Source of the DNA: Actinophytocola sp963826035
Lineage (GTDB): Bacteria > Actinomycetota > Actinomycetes > Mycobacteriales > Pseudonocardiaceae
Assembly: GCA_963826035.1 (NCBI GenBank)
Contig: CAWGVZ010000002.1
Span: 1 to 64,000, forward strand
Reading direction: 5' to 3'
Length of the DNA: 64,000 bases
Both the position numbers and the translations under genes were made by a program. The notes below the pieces were generated by a model. It worked only from the letters and a program-made list of their open reading frames with translations, did not search any database and had not been told where the DNA came from. Within the stretch, counting starts at the first letter, position 1; the number at the start of each line of letters is the position of its first letter. Below, piece by piece: positions 1 to 9,828 of the stretch.

Positions 1-819
1 GATGAACCGTCGATACCGGCGACCGATCTCTACGGCGGTGAGCACTGGCAGGTAGCCAGCCGCCTTCCCTCTGTCTTGGGAGACACGACCAGGCTGTGGG
101 TGTGTTCAGCCGGCTACGGTCTGGTTGCTCGCGGACACCCACCTGAATCCCTATGCAGCGACGTTCTTCGTCCGGCAGTTCCTGACTCAGTCGGTCACTA
201 CCTGTCCCCTAGGTGCAGGAGTGGTGGCACCGGTTGACCGACTGGGCCGGCCCCAGAGCCCCAATCAACCTCGCTCCTTTGCGGATCTGGCTCGGCGCGA
301 TCCCGCCTGCACATCGTCGTCGGTGCTGTCTCGAGGCCTATGTCCGCGCCTGCACCGACGATCCCTTCAACGCCGTAGACTCGAGTGCGCGACCGTGACC
401 GCTTCGCCGTCATCGGCCCCGCGAAACGTGGGGCACCGCCATCGAGCGATTTGCTCGTTCCCGTCACAGCACGCCTCCGCAGCGTTGTCGGGGGCAGCCT
501 CCAGGCACTACATGCGCGGGTCGCCACCCATCTATTTGTTCGCAACATCGGCACTACGACACCACTACTCAGTCGTGCGCGGCTGCAAGATCGCCGCCCA
601 ACATGCAGAGCTGTGACCGCACCGCCTGACCCTAGTCGGCGCTGCAGCAGGCATCCGTCTCTCCGACGAAGACGACGGAACTTCATCCGCCGTCGCGGCT
701 AACGGCCGGGCCGCCACCGCCACAGCACTGTTGAGGCCCTCCGCGATTCCGGCAGCGTGCGAGCAGGTCCGGTTCAAGCGACTCTTCGCAGACACCGTGG
801 TCAAGGAGGAGGTGGGGGC
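1..819. other. No convincing gene; degraded coding-like DNA
   Basis: Several overlapping open frames exist on both strands (for example 213-398 plus and 198-686 minus), but none gives a protein I recognise and none has a clear ribosome-binding site. Composition is lower in GC3 bias than in the intact genes downstream. I read it as degraded upstream sequence of the Dpd island, possibly another island gene broken beyond recognition. Confidence 0.4.
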
Positions 820-1964
820 ATGACGGAACCACGGCCCGGTCACCTGCGGCGGCGAGCGCTGTGCCTCACCCAGACGGAGTCCTACCCGCTGTACGTCTTC
901 AGCCTCAAAGCCGAGGAGATCCTGCAGGTCGCCGACATCTCCCGGGTCGGCCGCGACGAAGCTGGCGAGCTGATCGGCTATCAGCGTCCCGAGGTGCGCA
1001 GCACATCCAGGAGATCGTCGACTACCTCGACGGCGACGAGGTGATCTTCCCCAATCCGATCATCATGGCGCTGTCCTCGCAGTGCAGTTCCCGCCAGCCG
1101 CGGCGACCGCATGCCCGGCGACGAACTCGGCATCACCGGCACGCTCGAGATCCCACTACCCCCATCTGGGCGACCAAAACCCGCGCTGGATCGTCGACGG
1201 GCAGCAGCGCGCGCTCGCCCTCTCCCGAGCAGGCGGCAGGACTTCCCCGTCGCCGGTGAACGCGTTCGTCGCGGACACGGTCGACGTGCAGCGCGACCAG
1301 TTCCTTCGGGTCAACAACACCAAGCCGCTGCCCCGCGGCCTGGTCACCGAGTTGCTTCCCGACGGTCGACAGCCCGCTGCCGCCTCGCCTCTCGATCCGC
1401 CAAGCGCCGTCGGCGCTGTGCGACTTGCTGAACAGCGACCCGAACTCGCCTCTGCGCGGCCTGATCCGACGCCCGTCGACGCCGCAAGAACACGAACGGC
1501 AAGGCGGTCATCACCGACACCGCCATCGTCGACATGATCCAGGAGAGCCTGACCTCCGCCTCCGGATGCCTGTTCCCGTACCGGGACCTGACACGCGGCG
1601 AGACCGACTTCGACGGCATCGTCCAAGCGCTGTCCGTCTACTGGGCAGCGGTCCGCGACACGTTCCCCGACGCGTGGGGCAAGCCGCCCGGCCGGAGTCG
1701 CCTCATGCACGGCGCCGGTATCCGCGCCATGGGCCGACTGATGGACCGCGTCCTCGGCACCGTCGACCCGCGGCCAGCCCGAGCACCTGAAATCGTCCGC
1801 GAGGAACTCGCCCTGATCGCCCCCCACTGCCGCTGGACCGCGGGCCCTGGGAGGGCTCGGCACTGCGGTGGAACGAGGTCCAGAACATCACCCGCCACAT
1901 CCAGGAACTGTCGCAGTTACCTCATCCGTGTCTACCTCCACGCCCGGGTGGCAGCTGGCGATGA
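820..1964 (+). pseudogene. dpdB: DGQHR-domain protein, DpdB/DndB-like, frameshifted (copy 1)
   Basis: Stitched across at least five frame changes this encodes a DGQHR-domain protein of about 380 residues. DndB/DpdB proteins of this family accompany DNA phosphorothioation or DNA 7-deazaguanine (Dpd) systems. Visible landmarks are YQRPEVR near the start, the hallmark WIVDGQQRA at about 1181-1208, and VNNTKPLPRGL at about 1308-1345. The start is the ATG at 820 behind a strong AAGGAGG site. The stop TGA (1962-1964) overlaps the ATG of the next gene as ATGA, so the genes were translationally coupled. Frameshifts lie near 1000, 1080, 1250, 1375, 1490 and 1850. They are either true decay or local indel errors; sequence between them remains protein-like. 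Confidence 0.75.
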
Positions 1965-3191
1965 AGTTCTTCTTTCCCGACAGCCAGGACCAGATCGATC
2001 CCGGCTTCGACTTCATCACCGAGGAACGGGACCCGTTCCGGGTCCGCCAGCGCGACGACCACTACGCCCACGAGGTGCTCCACCCGGCCCCTTCGACGGA
2101 CTGCTGGTCTCGAAGGCCATCGTCGACGGCACCGCCAGCGCGAGCGGCAAGTACACCGTCGCCCAACGGCACCGCCTCTACCGCGACGGCGCGGCAGCTT
2201 CTTCCGACTCGACGGCACCGGTGCCACGCGCTCTGACGATCATGGGCGACTGCGGCGCATTCACCTACGTCAACGAGACGACCCGCCCTACACGCGTGGA
2301 CGAGGTCATCGACTTCTACGAGGCTGCGGGTTCGACCTCGGCATCTCCGTCGACCACATCGATCCTCGGCTACGACCCGACCGTCGACCATGGCGACCCT
2401 CGTGCTGCCGAGTGGGTCCGCCGCCAGGACATCACCCTCGAACTCGCCGCCGAGTTCCGGCGCGCTGCCGCACGCGCCGGGTCCGCTTCACGCCGGTCGG
2501 CGTCGCCCAGGGCTGGAGCCCGGCCTCCTACGCCGCTGCGGTCAAGGACTGCAGCAGATCGGCTACCGGCGGATCGCCCTGGGCGGCATGGTGCCGCTCA
2601 AGACCGACGAGATCCTCGCCTGCCTGCGGGCGGTCGACGACGTCCGCGACCCCGCACGCCAACTGCACCTGCTGGGCATCACCCGCTGCGACAACGTCCG
2701 ACTTCGCCGCCACGGGGTGACCAGCTTCGACACCACGTCGCCGTTCCGCCAGTCGTTCAAGGACGACCGCGACAACTACTACGCCCTCGACGGCACCTAC
2801 ATCGCCCTCCGGGTCCCCCAGGTCGACGGCAACCCAAGCTCAAGGCCCGCATCCGGCCGGGCGAGATCGACCAGGGCCATGGCGATGGAGCTGGAGCGGC
2901 GCTGCCTCCGCCTGCTGCGGCGCTACGACGCCGCGAGGTCGACGCTGAGCCGGTCGTCGACGCCTGGCGTGCTACAGGACGCTGTGGGACGGCAAGCCGA
3001 CCGCACGGTCGCCGGCTACCGGGACTACTCGCCGACCGGCCCTGGCAGGCCTGCCCCTGCGGCATCTGCGAGGCGTCGGCATCGAGATCGCCCTCTTCCG
3101 GGGCTCGGAGCGCAACAAGCGCCGCGGGTTCCACAACCTGTACGTGTTCCGACAGCGCCTCGAGCGCCAACTGGAAGGGACGACATCATGA
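1961..3191 (+). pseudogene. dpdA: DpdA-like tRNA-guanine-transglycosylase paralog, frameshifted
   Basis: The fragments read as a TGT-family protein of about 410 residues: MKFFFPDSQD at the start, GDCGAFTYVNE near 2250, a segment around 2330-2400 that reads GISVDHI/YDPTVDH across frames, GGMVPLKTDEIL near 2583-2615, and a Cys-rich CPCGICEA near 3054-3075 that fits the family's zinc site. DpdA exchanges guanine in DNA for a 7-deazaguanine precursor. At least six frame changes interrupt it. The start ATG overlaps the upstream DGQHR stop and its own TGA (3189-3191) overlaps the next ATG (3188), so a three-gene translationally coupled operon is evident. As it stands it cannot make a functional enzyme unless the indels are errors. 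Confidence 0.75.
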
Positions 3192-4365
3192 GCGACCGCC
3201 TGTCCGACGCGGAGGCCGCTGCCCCGACCCAGCCGCGACGAGCTCCGCCTGCCTGCCATGGAGGTCCGCAAGGCCCGAACGCGACGCTGTACAGCTTCGC
3301 CATCGACGGCAAGCTGCTGCCGCAGTTCACCACCGTGTCCCGGATCCGCCGCGATGAGCGACGCCATCCAGGGCTACCAGCGCCCGAGGTCCTGTCCCAC
3401 ATCGCCGCCATCCGCAGGTACCTCGAACCGCGAAAACCCAATGCTGCCCAACGCGGTCGTCGTCGCCTTCGACGGCCGGGTGAAGTTCGAACCCGCCCGG
3501 GCACGGAAGAGCGAAGCAGGCACGCTCGCCAGGCCGGCACCTCGTCATCCCCGTCGACGGCGCTGGGCCGACAGAAAAGCCCGGCTGGGTCGTCGACGGA
3601 CAGCAGCGCTGCGCCGCGATCCGCGAAGCCCGGGTCGACGCATTCCCGATCTGCGTCACCGCCTTCATCACCAACTCCGAGTCGCGCAGAGCAGCGGTCC
3701 CAGTTCATCCTGGTCAACTCCACCAAACCGCTTCCAAAGGGCCTAATCCACGAGTTGCTCCCCGCAACCGCAGGCGCCCTGCCAGGGCCGCTCATGGTGC
3801 GCCAACTTCCAGCCACATTGCTGGAACGACTCAACTACGACAGGAACTCGCCGCTACAGCGACGGATCCAGACGCCGACAAACCCCACGGGCGTGATCAA
3901 AGACAACTCGATCCTGCGGATGCTCGAGAACAGTCTTTCGGACGGAGCTCTGTATCAGTTCCGCAACGACCAAGGTCTTACAAATGTTGGGTTCATGCAA
4001 ACATTTGTCGCAAACTATTGGATGGCAGTCGCCGACGTATTCAGCGAAGCGTGGAACAAGCCCCGGCCTCGCGACTCACGTCTTATTCACGGCGCTGGCA
4101 TAGTCAGCATGGGTTTCCTCATGGACGAGATCGCTCGACGTAGCAATTCGAACATACCTACACCTGAAGAATTCGCCGCCGAACTCAAAACCATCAAAGA
4201 CGACTGCAGTTGGACAGACGGTAACTGGCACTTTGACGGCGACGCTCCCCAAAATGGAACGACATCCAGAACACGTCACGAGACGTCAAGCGTCTAACCG
4301 ACCATCTCCTTGGTCGCTACCGCGCCCACGCGGGCGGCCATTCCCGCCGTCGACGCCGCAGTTGA
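3188..4365 (+). pseudogene. dpdB: DGQHR-domain protein, DpdB/DndB-like, frameshifted (copy 2)
   Basis: A second DGQHR protein follows dpdA with an ATGA overlap. Its first half is broken by several frame changes (near 3250, 3350, 3440, 3500, 3690). From about 3705 to 4250 it reads in one frame with VNSTKPLPKGLIHELLP and the same SRLIHGAGI motif as copy 1. A last frame change near 4253 restores a C-terminus matching copy 1 (WNDIQN versus WNEVQN) and a stop at 4363-4365. The two copies are clearly paralogous but diverged, so this is not a recent tandem duplication. GC content drops in the intact half compared with copy 1. Confidence 0.75.
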
Positions 4366-5270
4366 GACTCCCAGCCTTGGGTTGATGACAGCTCGTGGCA
4401 GGTCTGGCCAGCGTTGGGCGTCGTCGGTGATCCCGTGCAGGTCGGCGAGATAGTCGGCGACGTCTTCGTCGTTGAGGGGGAGGGGTGTGGGCATAGGTAC
4501 GGAGGGTGGCGCCGGGGTGGCCGGCGGCATGAGGCGAGTTTCGAACCATCGGCTCGTCGTCGAGTCCTGTGCAGTCCACGTAGCGCCGCGCCTAGCGATG
4601 GCGCAGTCGTTCTTGCTTGTCGGAACCGCCTGGCCAGGCCAGTGAGGTCGCCACCGTCGCGCCGCACGCCATGGAGACTGGCCTTATCCTGGTCCGCCAG
4701 TGCCTTCGCCTTGACGAAGCGGTCAGCCAGGCCGCTCGTCGAGATGGGTCAGTGCGCCTGTGGAGTTGACGTGAACAATTACCCGCTCCGCTGCCCAACG
4801 GCCAGCCGCGTTCGCGCCAGGCGCGAACGTGCTCGTGCCAGCACCGTGCCGTGGCCGCTGCGACGATGAGCCGGCCGTGCTGGTGTGGCTTGGTCGGCCC
4901 CACCACTTACGCCACCCTCTAGAACTGCGTTCATCGCGCGTTCGATCCACAGTCTGCGACTGAATAGATCGTCAGACCGCAGTCCGGCCAACTCGCCGCG
5001 CCGCATGCCGGTGTCCGCCGCCAGGTATACCAACAGTCGCCGTTCTGTTCGAAACAAAGTCAGTTCAGCGGTCGGCGACGGGCCACATCGTTCGAGCCGC
5101 TCGACGGCACGCCGTAGGTCCGCTCGTGCCGCTGCTACGACCGCCCGCACCGGCACCTGGCCCCGCGCCCACGCCCGATAGAGCGCCACCACTAGCCAGT
5201 GTTGGCCCACGGCCCATGAGACGGCGAGTGCACCAGGTCGTGCCCTGTCCGGATCGTGGCCCGTACTCAT
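4294..5270 (-). pseudogene. Tyrosine recombinase/integrase, frameshifted
   Basis: On the minus strand the ORF at 4779-5270 contains YLAADTGMRRGELAGL, the first catalytic-Arg box of tyrosine recombinases. The conserved LHGVRR/TVATSLA box follows near 4610-4690 in shifted frames, and GHPGATLRTYAH with the catalytic Tyr near 4480-4520. The C-terminal tail LNDEDVADYLADLHG is intact at about 4425-4470. At least three frame changes break the protein. It is the last gene before tRNA-Arg(ACG), pointing away from it, as expected for an island integrase next to its attachment site. The N-terminal arm-binding domain is not identifiable. Confidence 0.7.
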
Positions 5271-5670
5271 GCCCGCTGCCCGTCAATGACCCATCGCTGC
5301 ACCCATCACCCCGGACTCAACCGGCCCGCCCTGACGGCGCCGAGTCGGTCACTCGCCACCATCCGCGATGCGGTCTCCCAGCACGCGGCGGTTGGCCGGA
5401 CTCCAGTACCGGGCTGCGCCCACGTAGAGGTCCACCAACTCTCGAGATACGCCGACCCTCGCTAACAACCCCATCAGGTCCACTGCGTCCTACGCCTAGA
5501 TCAACTCGGCACAATTGGGGGTGAAGGAGGTCAACCCGCTCGGGACCACAACGTCGGTGACAAGTGGTCCACGCGGCCACATCGACGGGAATCAGGAGCC
5601 TCTAGCTGCGGGAACGACGTACGGGTCATCCCTGTAGCCAGTGGGCGCATCCCTGCACTTACAGGGATAG
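5271..5670. other. Intergenic stretch without a supported gene
   Basis: Only short overlapping frames occur. A minus-strand stretch at about 5375-5465 reads VSRELVDLYVGAARYWSPANRR, which looks protein-like but ends in stops on both sides and is not recognised. It may be a remnant of the integrase N-terminus or another island gene. Confidence 0.3.
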
Positions 5671-5673
5671 CTA

Positions 5674-5704
5674 AAAGGGACGGATCGTGAGGATCCGTCC
5701 CTTT
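5674..5704. terminator. Intrinsic terminator-like hairpin
   Basis: A perfect 13-bp inverted repeat (arms AAAGGGACGGATC and GATCCGTCCCTTT, 5-nt loop) lies just past the 3' end of tRNA-Arg. It probably ends transcription of the minus-strand tRNA pair; the A-tract on the plus strand becomes a T-run after the stem on the minus strand. Confidence 0.7.
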
Positions 5705-5742
5705 AGGATGATCGACAAGCCTCTGACCTGCCGATCTCTGTG

Positions 5743-5815
5743 CGCGCCCGAAGGGATTCGAACCCCTAACCTTCTGATCCGTAGTCAGATGCTCTATCCG
5801 TTGAGCTACGGGCGC
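5743..5815 (-). tRNA. tRNA-Arg(ACG)
   Basis: A 73-nt cloverleaf with acceptor stem GCGCCCG/CGGGCGC, anticodon loop CTACGGA (anticodon ACG) and T-loop GGTTCGAATCC. The CCA end is not encoded. It is followed by the terminator hairpin and then by the decayed Dpd island, whose integrase remnant points to this gene as the likely attachment site. Confidence 0.95.
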
Positions 5816-5846
5816 ATGTTCAGTTGTTCACTCGGCCAGGGCCGAA

Positions 5847-5936
5847 TGGCGGAGGCTCCGGGATTTGAACCCGGGAGGGGTTGCCCCCAACCGCATTAGC
5901 AGTGCGGCGCCATAGACCAGACTAGGCGAAGCCTCC
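5847..5936 (-). tRNA. tRNA-Ser(GCT)
   Basis: A class II tRNA with acceptor stem GGAGGC.../GCCTCC, anticodon loop CTGCTAA (anticodon GCT), a long variable arm TTGGGGGCAACCCC and T-loop GGTTCAAATCC. The 3' CCA is encoded (positions 5847-5849). It is the first of three serine tRNA loci in the window; the other two (CGA and GGA) are integration sites. Confidence 0.95.
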
Positions 5937-5988
5937 CGGGGCCCCAGGCCGCTCGTCCAGCAGCCTACACAGCCCCTAGGACGCCCCG

Positions 5989-7911
5989 TCAACCGGGGAT
6001 GAACGCCGCCAGCGACGATGGGTTGGCCAGGGCGTCTCGGCTCACGCCTGCTCCGGGCGGGATACCCGCCAGGATCTTCTTCACCGGGACCTCGCACTTC
6101 TTGCCGTTCAGGGTCCTCGGGACCTCCGCCACCTGGATGAACTGGTCCGGGACGTGTCTCGGGGACAGGGCCGAGCGGAGGGCGGTGCGAAGCGCGGGCA
6201 CCAGAGAGTCCAGGGACACACCAGTGGCCAGGACCACATAACAGAGCAGCTCACCCTCCGTGTCGGAGGACGTGTCGATCACCAGGGAGTCCGTCACCTC
6301 GTCGAACGATTCGACCACCCGGTAGAACTCGCTCGTGCCCATGCGGACGCCGCCTCGGTTGAGGGTCGAGTCGCTGCGGCCGTAGATGACCGCGGAGCCG
6401 CGGGGGGTGATGCGGATCCAGTCGCCGTGGCGCCAGATGCCTGGGTATGTGTCGAAGTAGGCCTCGTGCAGCCTCGATCCATCGTCGTTCCACAGGTAGA
6501 TCGGCATGGACGGCATCGGCTTCGTGATCACCAGCTCGCCTACCTCGTCCACCAGGGGGTCACCCGTCGACGAGTACGACTCCACGGCCGCGCCCAGCAC
6601 TCGGCAGGACAGCTCGCCCAGCCACACCGGCACGTCGGGCGCCGCCCCGACGAACGCCGTGCAGAGGTCCGTCCCGCCGGACACCGAGCAGATCTGCACG
6701 TCGGCGCCCACCTCGTCGGCTATCCAGCGGAACCCCTCCGGGCTCAGCGGGGCGCCCGTCGAACCGAGGGCGCGCAGTGCGGACAGGTCGTGGTCGGCCG
6801 CTGGGCGGAGATGCGCCTTCAGGCATGACTGGATGTACGGCGCGGACGTGCCGAAGTACGTCACTCGATGCTTTTCCGCCAGCCGCCACAGTGTCCCCAG
6901 GTCTGGGTGGGCGGGGCTGCCGTCGAACATCACGATGGTGGTGCCGACCAAGAGGCTGGAGATGAGGTAGTTCCACATCATCCAGCCGGTGGTGGTGAAC
7001 CAGAAGAACCGGTCGCCCGGCCGGAAGTCGTTCTGCAGCGCCAGCATCTTCAGGTGCTCCAGCACGATCCCGCCGTGCCCCTGCACGATGCCCTTCGGCA
7101 GCCCGGTGGTGCCCGACGAGTAGAGCACCCACAGCGGATGGTCGAACGGCACCGCATCGAACTCGAGGGGTCCCGACCGTGCCGCCAGCTCGGACCACGG
7201 AATCGCTCCGTCCAGCGTCGCCTCGGCGGACAGGTAGTCGATCAGCACGGTGGCGCGCAGGGACGGGATCTCCCGGCGCAGCGCCGCCACGGTCGGCCGC
7301 ACGTCGAACGACCGGCCGTTGTAGACGTACCCGTCGACCGCGAACAGCACAGTCGGCTCGATCTGGGTGAACCGGTCGGCCACTGCGCGCGGGCCGAAGT
7401 CCGGTGAGCACGACGACCACGTGGCCCCGAGCGAGGCGGCCGCCAGGAACGCGACCAGCGTGCGCGGCATGTTCGGCGCGAGCGCGGCCACCCGGTCACC
7501 CCGGCGCACGCCCAGTTCGACCAGGCCCGCCCGCACGGCCGCCACCTGTCGCCGCAGTTCGGCGAAGGTCAGCTGTTCGGTGAGGCCGTCCTCGCGCTCG
7601 AAGATCACCGCTAGGTCGTGGTCGGCGCCTTGTCGCAGCGCGTGTTCCGCGTAGTTGAGCGTCGAGCCGGGGAACCACTCGGTGCCGGGCATGGCGGCCG
7701 ACCCGAGCACTCGGGTGGGTGCGGAGTGGAAGCGCACGTCCAGGAACTCGGCGAGCGCGCCCCAGAACCCCTCGAGATCGGTGGTCGACCACTCCCACAA
7801 CGCCTGGTAGTCGGCGACATCCACGCCCCGGCCGGCCAGCCAACGGCGGAACTCCGCCATCCGGCTCGCCTCGACGCGGTCCGGATCGGGTTCCCACAAC
7901 AGCTCGGTCAT
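5989..7911 (-). CDS. Acetoacetyl-CoA synthetase
   Basis: A 640-residue member of the ANL adenylating family that activates acetoacetate with ATP and CoA. The N-terminal part (MTELLWEPDPDR, then WFPGSTLNYAEHAL) is typical of acetoacetate-CoA ligase rather than acetyl-CoA synthetase. The AMP-binding P-loop YSSGTTGLPKG lies near residue 264, and the C-terminal YGRSDSTLNRGGVRMG hinge near residue 510. I chose the ATG at 7911; an upstream in-frame ATG at 7962 would add a poorly conserved leader. It links ketone-body or polyhydroxyalkanoate-type acetoacetate metabolism to acetyl-CoA. No operon partner: the LacI gene upstream belongs to another regulon. Confidence 0.92.
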   Translation of the reverse strand: MTELLWEPDPDRVEASRMAEFRRWLAGRGVDVADYQALWEWSTTDLEGFWGALAEFLDVRFHSAPTRVLGSAAMPGTEWFPGSTLNYAEHALRQGADHDLAVIFEREDGLTEQLTFAELRRQVAAVRAGLVELGVRRGDRVAALAPNMPRTLVAFLAAASLGATWSSCSPDFGPRAVADRFTQIEPTVLFAVDGYVYNGRSFDVRPTVAALRREIPSLRATVLIDYLSAEATLDGAIPWSELAARSGPLEFDAVPFDHPLWVLYSSGTTGLPKGIVQGHGGIVLEHLKMLALQNDFRPGDRFFWFTTTGWMMWNYLISSLLVGTTIVMFDGSPAHPDLGTLWRLAEKHRVTYFGTSAPYIQSCLKAHLRPAADHDLSALRALGSTGAPLSPEGFRWIADEVGADVQICSVSGGTDLCTAFVGAAPDVPVWLGELSCRVLGAAVESYSSTGDPLVDEVGELVITKPMPSMPIYLWNDDGSRLHEAYFDTYPGIWRHGDWIRITPRGSAVIYGRSDSTLNRGGVRMGTSEFYRVVESFDEVTDSLVIDTSSDTEGELLCYVVLATGVSLDSLVPALRTALRSALSPRHVPDQFIQVAEVPRTLNGKKCEVPVKKILAGIPPGAGVSRDALANPSSLAAFIPG

Positions 7912-7966
7912 GGCCCGTTCATATCCCATAATCTGGGCGCTCGCCATGGTGGTCGCCCACACATAC

Positions 7967-8974
7967 CTACAGGCTCGCTGTGCTGTCCCGGACGATCAGG
8001 TCGGTGGCCAGTTCCACCCGCGGGCTCTCCGTGTCCTCGCCCGCCGCCATGCGCAGGAGCGTGCGGGCGGCCAGCGTGCCCATCTCGGCCAGGGGCTGGC
8101 GCACGGTGGTGAGTGGTGGGGAGGACCAGCGCGCCTCCGGCAGGTCATCGAAGCCCACGACGCTCACGTCCTCCGGCACGCGCAGGCCGCGTTGGCGCAG
8201 TGCCTCGTACACACCGAGCGCCATCTGGTCGCTCGACGCGAAGATCGCGGTCGGCGGGTCGGGCAGGTCGAGCAGCGTGACGGCGCCCCGGAAGCCGGAT
8301 TCGTGATAGAAGTCGCCGGGGCGGATCAGCTCGTCGGCCACCGGCAGGCCCGCCGCGTCCAGCGCGGCGCGATAACCGTCGAGCCGCGCCCTGCTGCACA
8401 ACAGCGTCGGCGGGCCCGCGATGAAGCCGATCCGGCGATGGCCGAGGCCGGCCAGGTGCTCGGTGGCCGCCCGCCCACCGGCCCAGTTGGTGGCGCCGAT
8501 GGTCGGCACCTCCAGCGCCGGCCCGCCTGCCGGGTCGATCACCACGGTCGGCACGTTCAGCCGCCGCAGCTCCGCCTGGTGGGCCGGCTGCAGCGTGGAC
8601 GTGACCAGGATGACCCCGTCCGACGCCCTGGCCCGCAGGTTGTCCAGCCACTGCCGGGTGGCCGCCGAGTGCCGGTGCACGGCGCTGACCACCGTGCCGA
8701 CGGCCGCAGCGTGCGCCACGTCCTCGACGCCGCGGATGATCTCCACGGCCCACGGGCTGTCCAGGTCGTTGAACACCAGGTCGATGAGCCCGGCGCGCTG
8801 CCCGCGCCGGGACCCCCGGCGCTGGTAACCATGTCTGGCCAGCAGCTCCTCGATCCGGGCACGAGTCGTCGGCGACACGTCCGAGCGTCCGTTGAGGACA
8901 CGCGAGACGGTCGGCACCGACACGCCCGCCTCCTCGGCGATGACGGTGATCGTCACCTTGCGTTCCTTGGTCAC
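7967..8974 (-). CDS. LacI-family transcriptional regulator of the GH3/ABC sugar regulon
   Basis: A 335-residue LacI-family repressor: HTH at residues 5-25 (VTITVIAEEAGVSVPTVSRV), hinge, then a periplasmic-binding-like sensor domain to the C-terminus (GFDDLPEARWSSPPLTTVRQP). The start is GTG at 8974 behind GAGGGG. It sits immediately downstream of the ABC permease genes. A perfect 17-bp palindrome lies 20 bp before its start, and a near-identical site precedes the divergent GH3 gene, so it most likely represses the whole sugar cluster and itself, with an oligosaccharide or monosaccharide as inducer. Confidence 0.93.
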   Translation of the reverse strand: MTKERKVTITVIAEEAGVSVPTVSRVLNGRSDVSPTTRARIEELLARHGYQRRGSRRGQRAGLIDLVFNDLDSPWAVEIIRGVEDVAHAAAVGTVVSAVHRHSAATRQWLDNLRARASDGVILVTSTLQPAHQAELRRLNVPTVVIDPAGGPALEVPTIGATNWAGGRAATEHLAGLGHRRIGFIAGPPTLLCSRARLDGYRAALDAAGLPVADELIRPGDFYHESGFRGAVTLLDLPDPPTAIFASSDQMALGVYEALRQRGLRVPEDVSVVGFDDLPEARWSSPPLTTVRQPLAEMGTLAARTLLRMAAGEDTESPRVELATDLIVRDSTASL

Positions 8975-8993
8975 ACCGCGCCCCTCAAGTTTT

Positions 8994-9010
8994 TTCCGAA
9001 ACTTTCGGAA
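8994..9010. promoter_or_regulatory. LacI-type operator (perfect palindrome)
   Basis: TTCCGAAACTTTCGGAA is a perfect 8+1+8 palindrome between the last permease gene and lacI. The same sequence with two changes lies before the GH3 gene (12265-12281). This indicates autoregulation of the lacI gene. Confidence 0.8.
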
Positions 9011-9012
9011 TG

Positions 9013-9828
9013 CTACCTGCTGCCGACACCCGCCAGCCCGGCGATCAACCAGCGCCTGGCCACCAGGTACAGCACGAACACCGGCAAAGCGGTCAGCATG
9101 ACCGCCATCATCATCCCCGGCAGGTTGACCGCGAACTCCTGCCGAAAGCTCTGCAGCCCGAGCGTGAGGACCCGCTGATCGGGATCCTGCGTGAGGATCA
9201 GCGGGAACAGGAACTGGTTCCACGCCTGCAACGCGCTGTAGGTTCCCGCCGCCGCGAGGCTGCCGCGCGACATGGGGATGACCAGTTGCCACAGGATGCG
9301 GAACGGCCCGGCGCCGTCCACGGTCATCGCGTCGTACAGCTCGTTCGACACGTCCCGCAGCGATCCGGCGAGCACCAGGATCACCAGCGGCAGTCCGAAC
9401 GCGACGGTCGGCAGGATGACCGCGGTGAGCGAGTCGTACAGCTGCATCCGGTTGATGATCAGGAACAGCGGGATGATCGTGGCCTGCGCGGGGATCGCGA
9501 GCCCGAGCAGGAACATCCGGAACGTGGCGCCGGCGAACCAACTGGTCGACCGGACGATCGCGTACGCGGCCGGCACGGCGATCAGCAGCGTCAGCACCAC
9601 GCACGCGAACGTCACGATCACCGTGTTCACCAGGTACCGGACGAACCCGGTGTCCATCACCCCCACCAGGTTCTCGAGCGTCAGCGAGGTGGGGATCGCG
9701 ATGGGGCCGTTGTCCAGGAAGTTGTCGCGGGTCTGGAGACTCCACGAGATCATCGTGTAGATCGGGACCCCGACGATCACCAGCCAGACGGTGGCCAGCA
9801 CCCCGGCGGCCCAGTTCGGACGGGTCAC
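9013..9828 (-). CDS. Carbohydrate ABC transporter permease (MalG-like)
   Basis: A 271-residue inner-membrane permease of the CUT1 sugar-uptake class with six predicted membrane helices. The cytoplasmic EAA loop (LYDAMTVDGAGPFRILWQLVIP region) that contacts the ATPase is at about residues 175-200. GTG start at 9828 with GGAGGG upstream; it overlaps the stop of the other permease by 4 bp. No ATPase gene is present in the cluster, so a shared MsiK-type ATPase encoded elsewhere is expected, as is usual for actinomycete CUT1 systems. Confidence 0.92.
   Translation of the reverse strand: MTRPNWAAGVLATVWLVIVGVPIYTMISWSLQTRDNFLDNGPIAIPTSLTLENLVGVMDTGFVRYLVNTVIVTFACVVLTLLIAVPAAYAIVRSTSWFAGATFRMFLLGLAIPAQATIIPLFLIINRMQLYDSLTAVILPTVAFGLPLVILVLAGSLRDVSNELYDAMTVDGAGPFRILWQLVIPMSRGSLAAAGTYSALQAWNQFLFPLILTQDPDQRVLTLGLQSFRQEFAVNLPGMMMAVMLTALPVFVLYLVARRWLIAGLAGVGSR

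Larger units (their letters stand above)
1..5742. mobile_element. End of a decayed Dpd-type DNA-modification island
   Basis: This segment holds the frameshifted dpdB-dpdA-dpdB-like genes and a frameshifted tyrosine integrase. It ends at the 3' end of tRNA-Arg(ACG), which reads towards it. An integrase beside the 3' end of a tRNA is the usual layout of tRNA-targeted islands, so I infer an island that entered at this tRNA. I did not find a displaced tRNA fragment; the far end is outside the window. Coding quality here is far worse than in the neighbouring core. Confidence 0.55.

Noticed and set aside
125..616. A 163-codon open frame at the window start
   Set aside because: Several frames overlap on both strands, none with protein-like composition or homology; judged chance.
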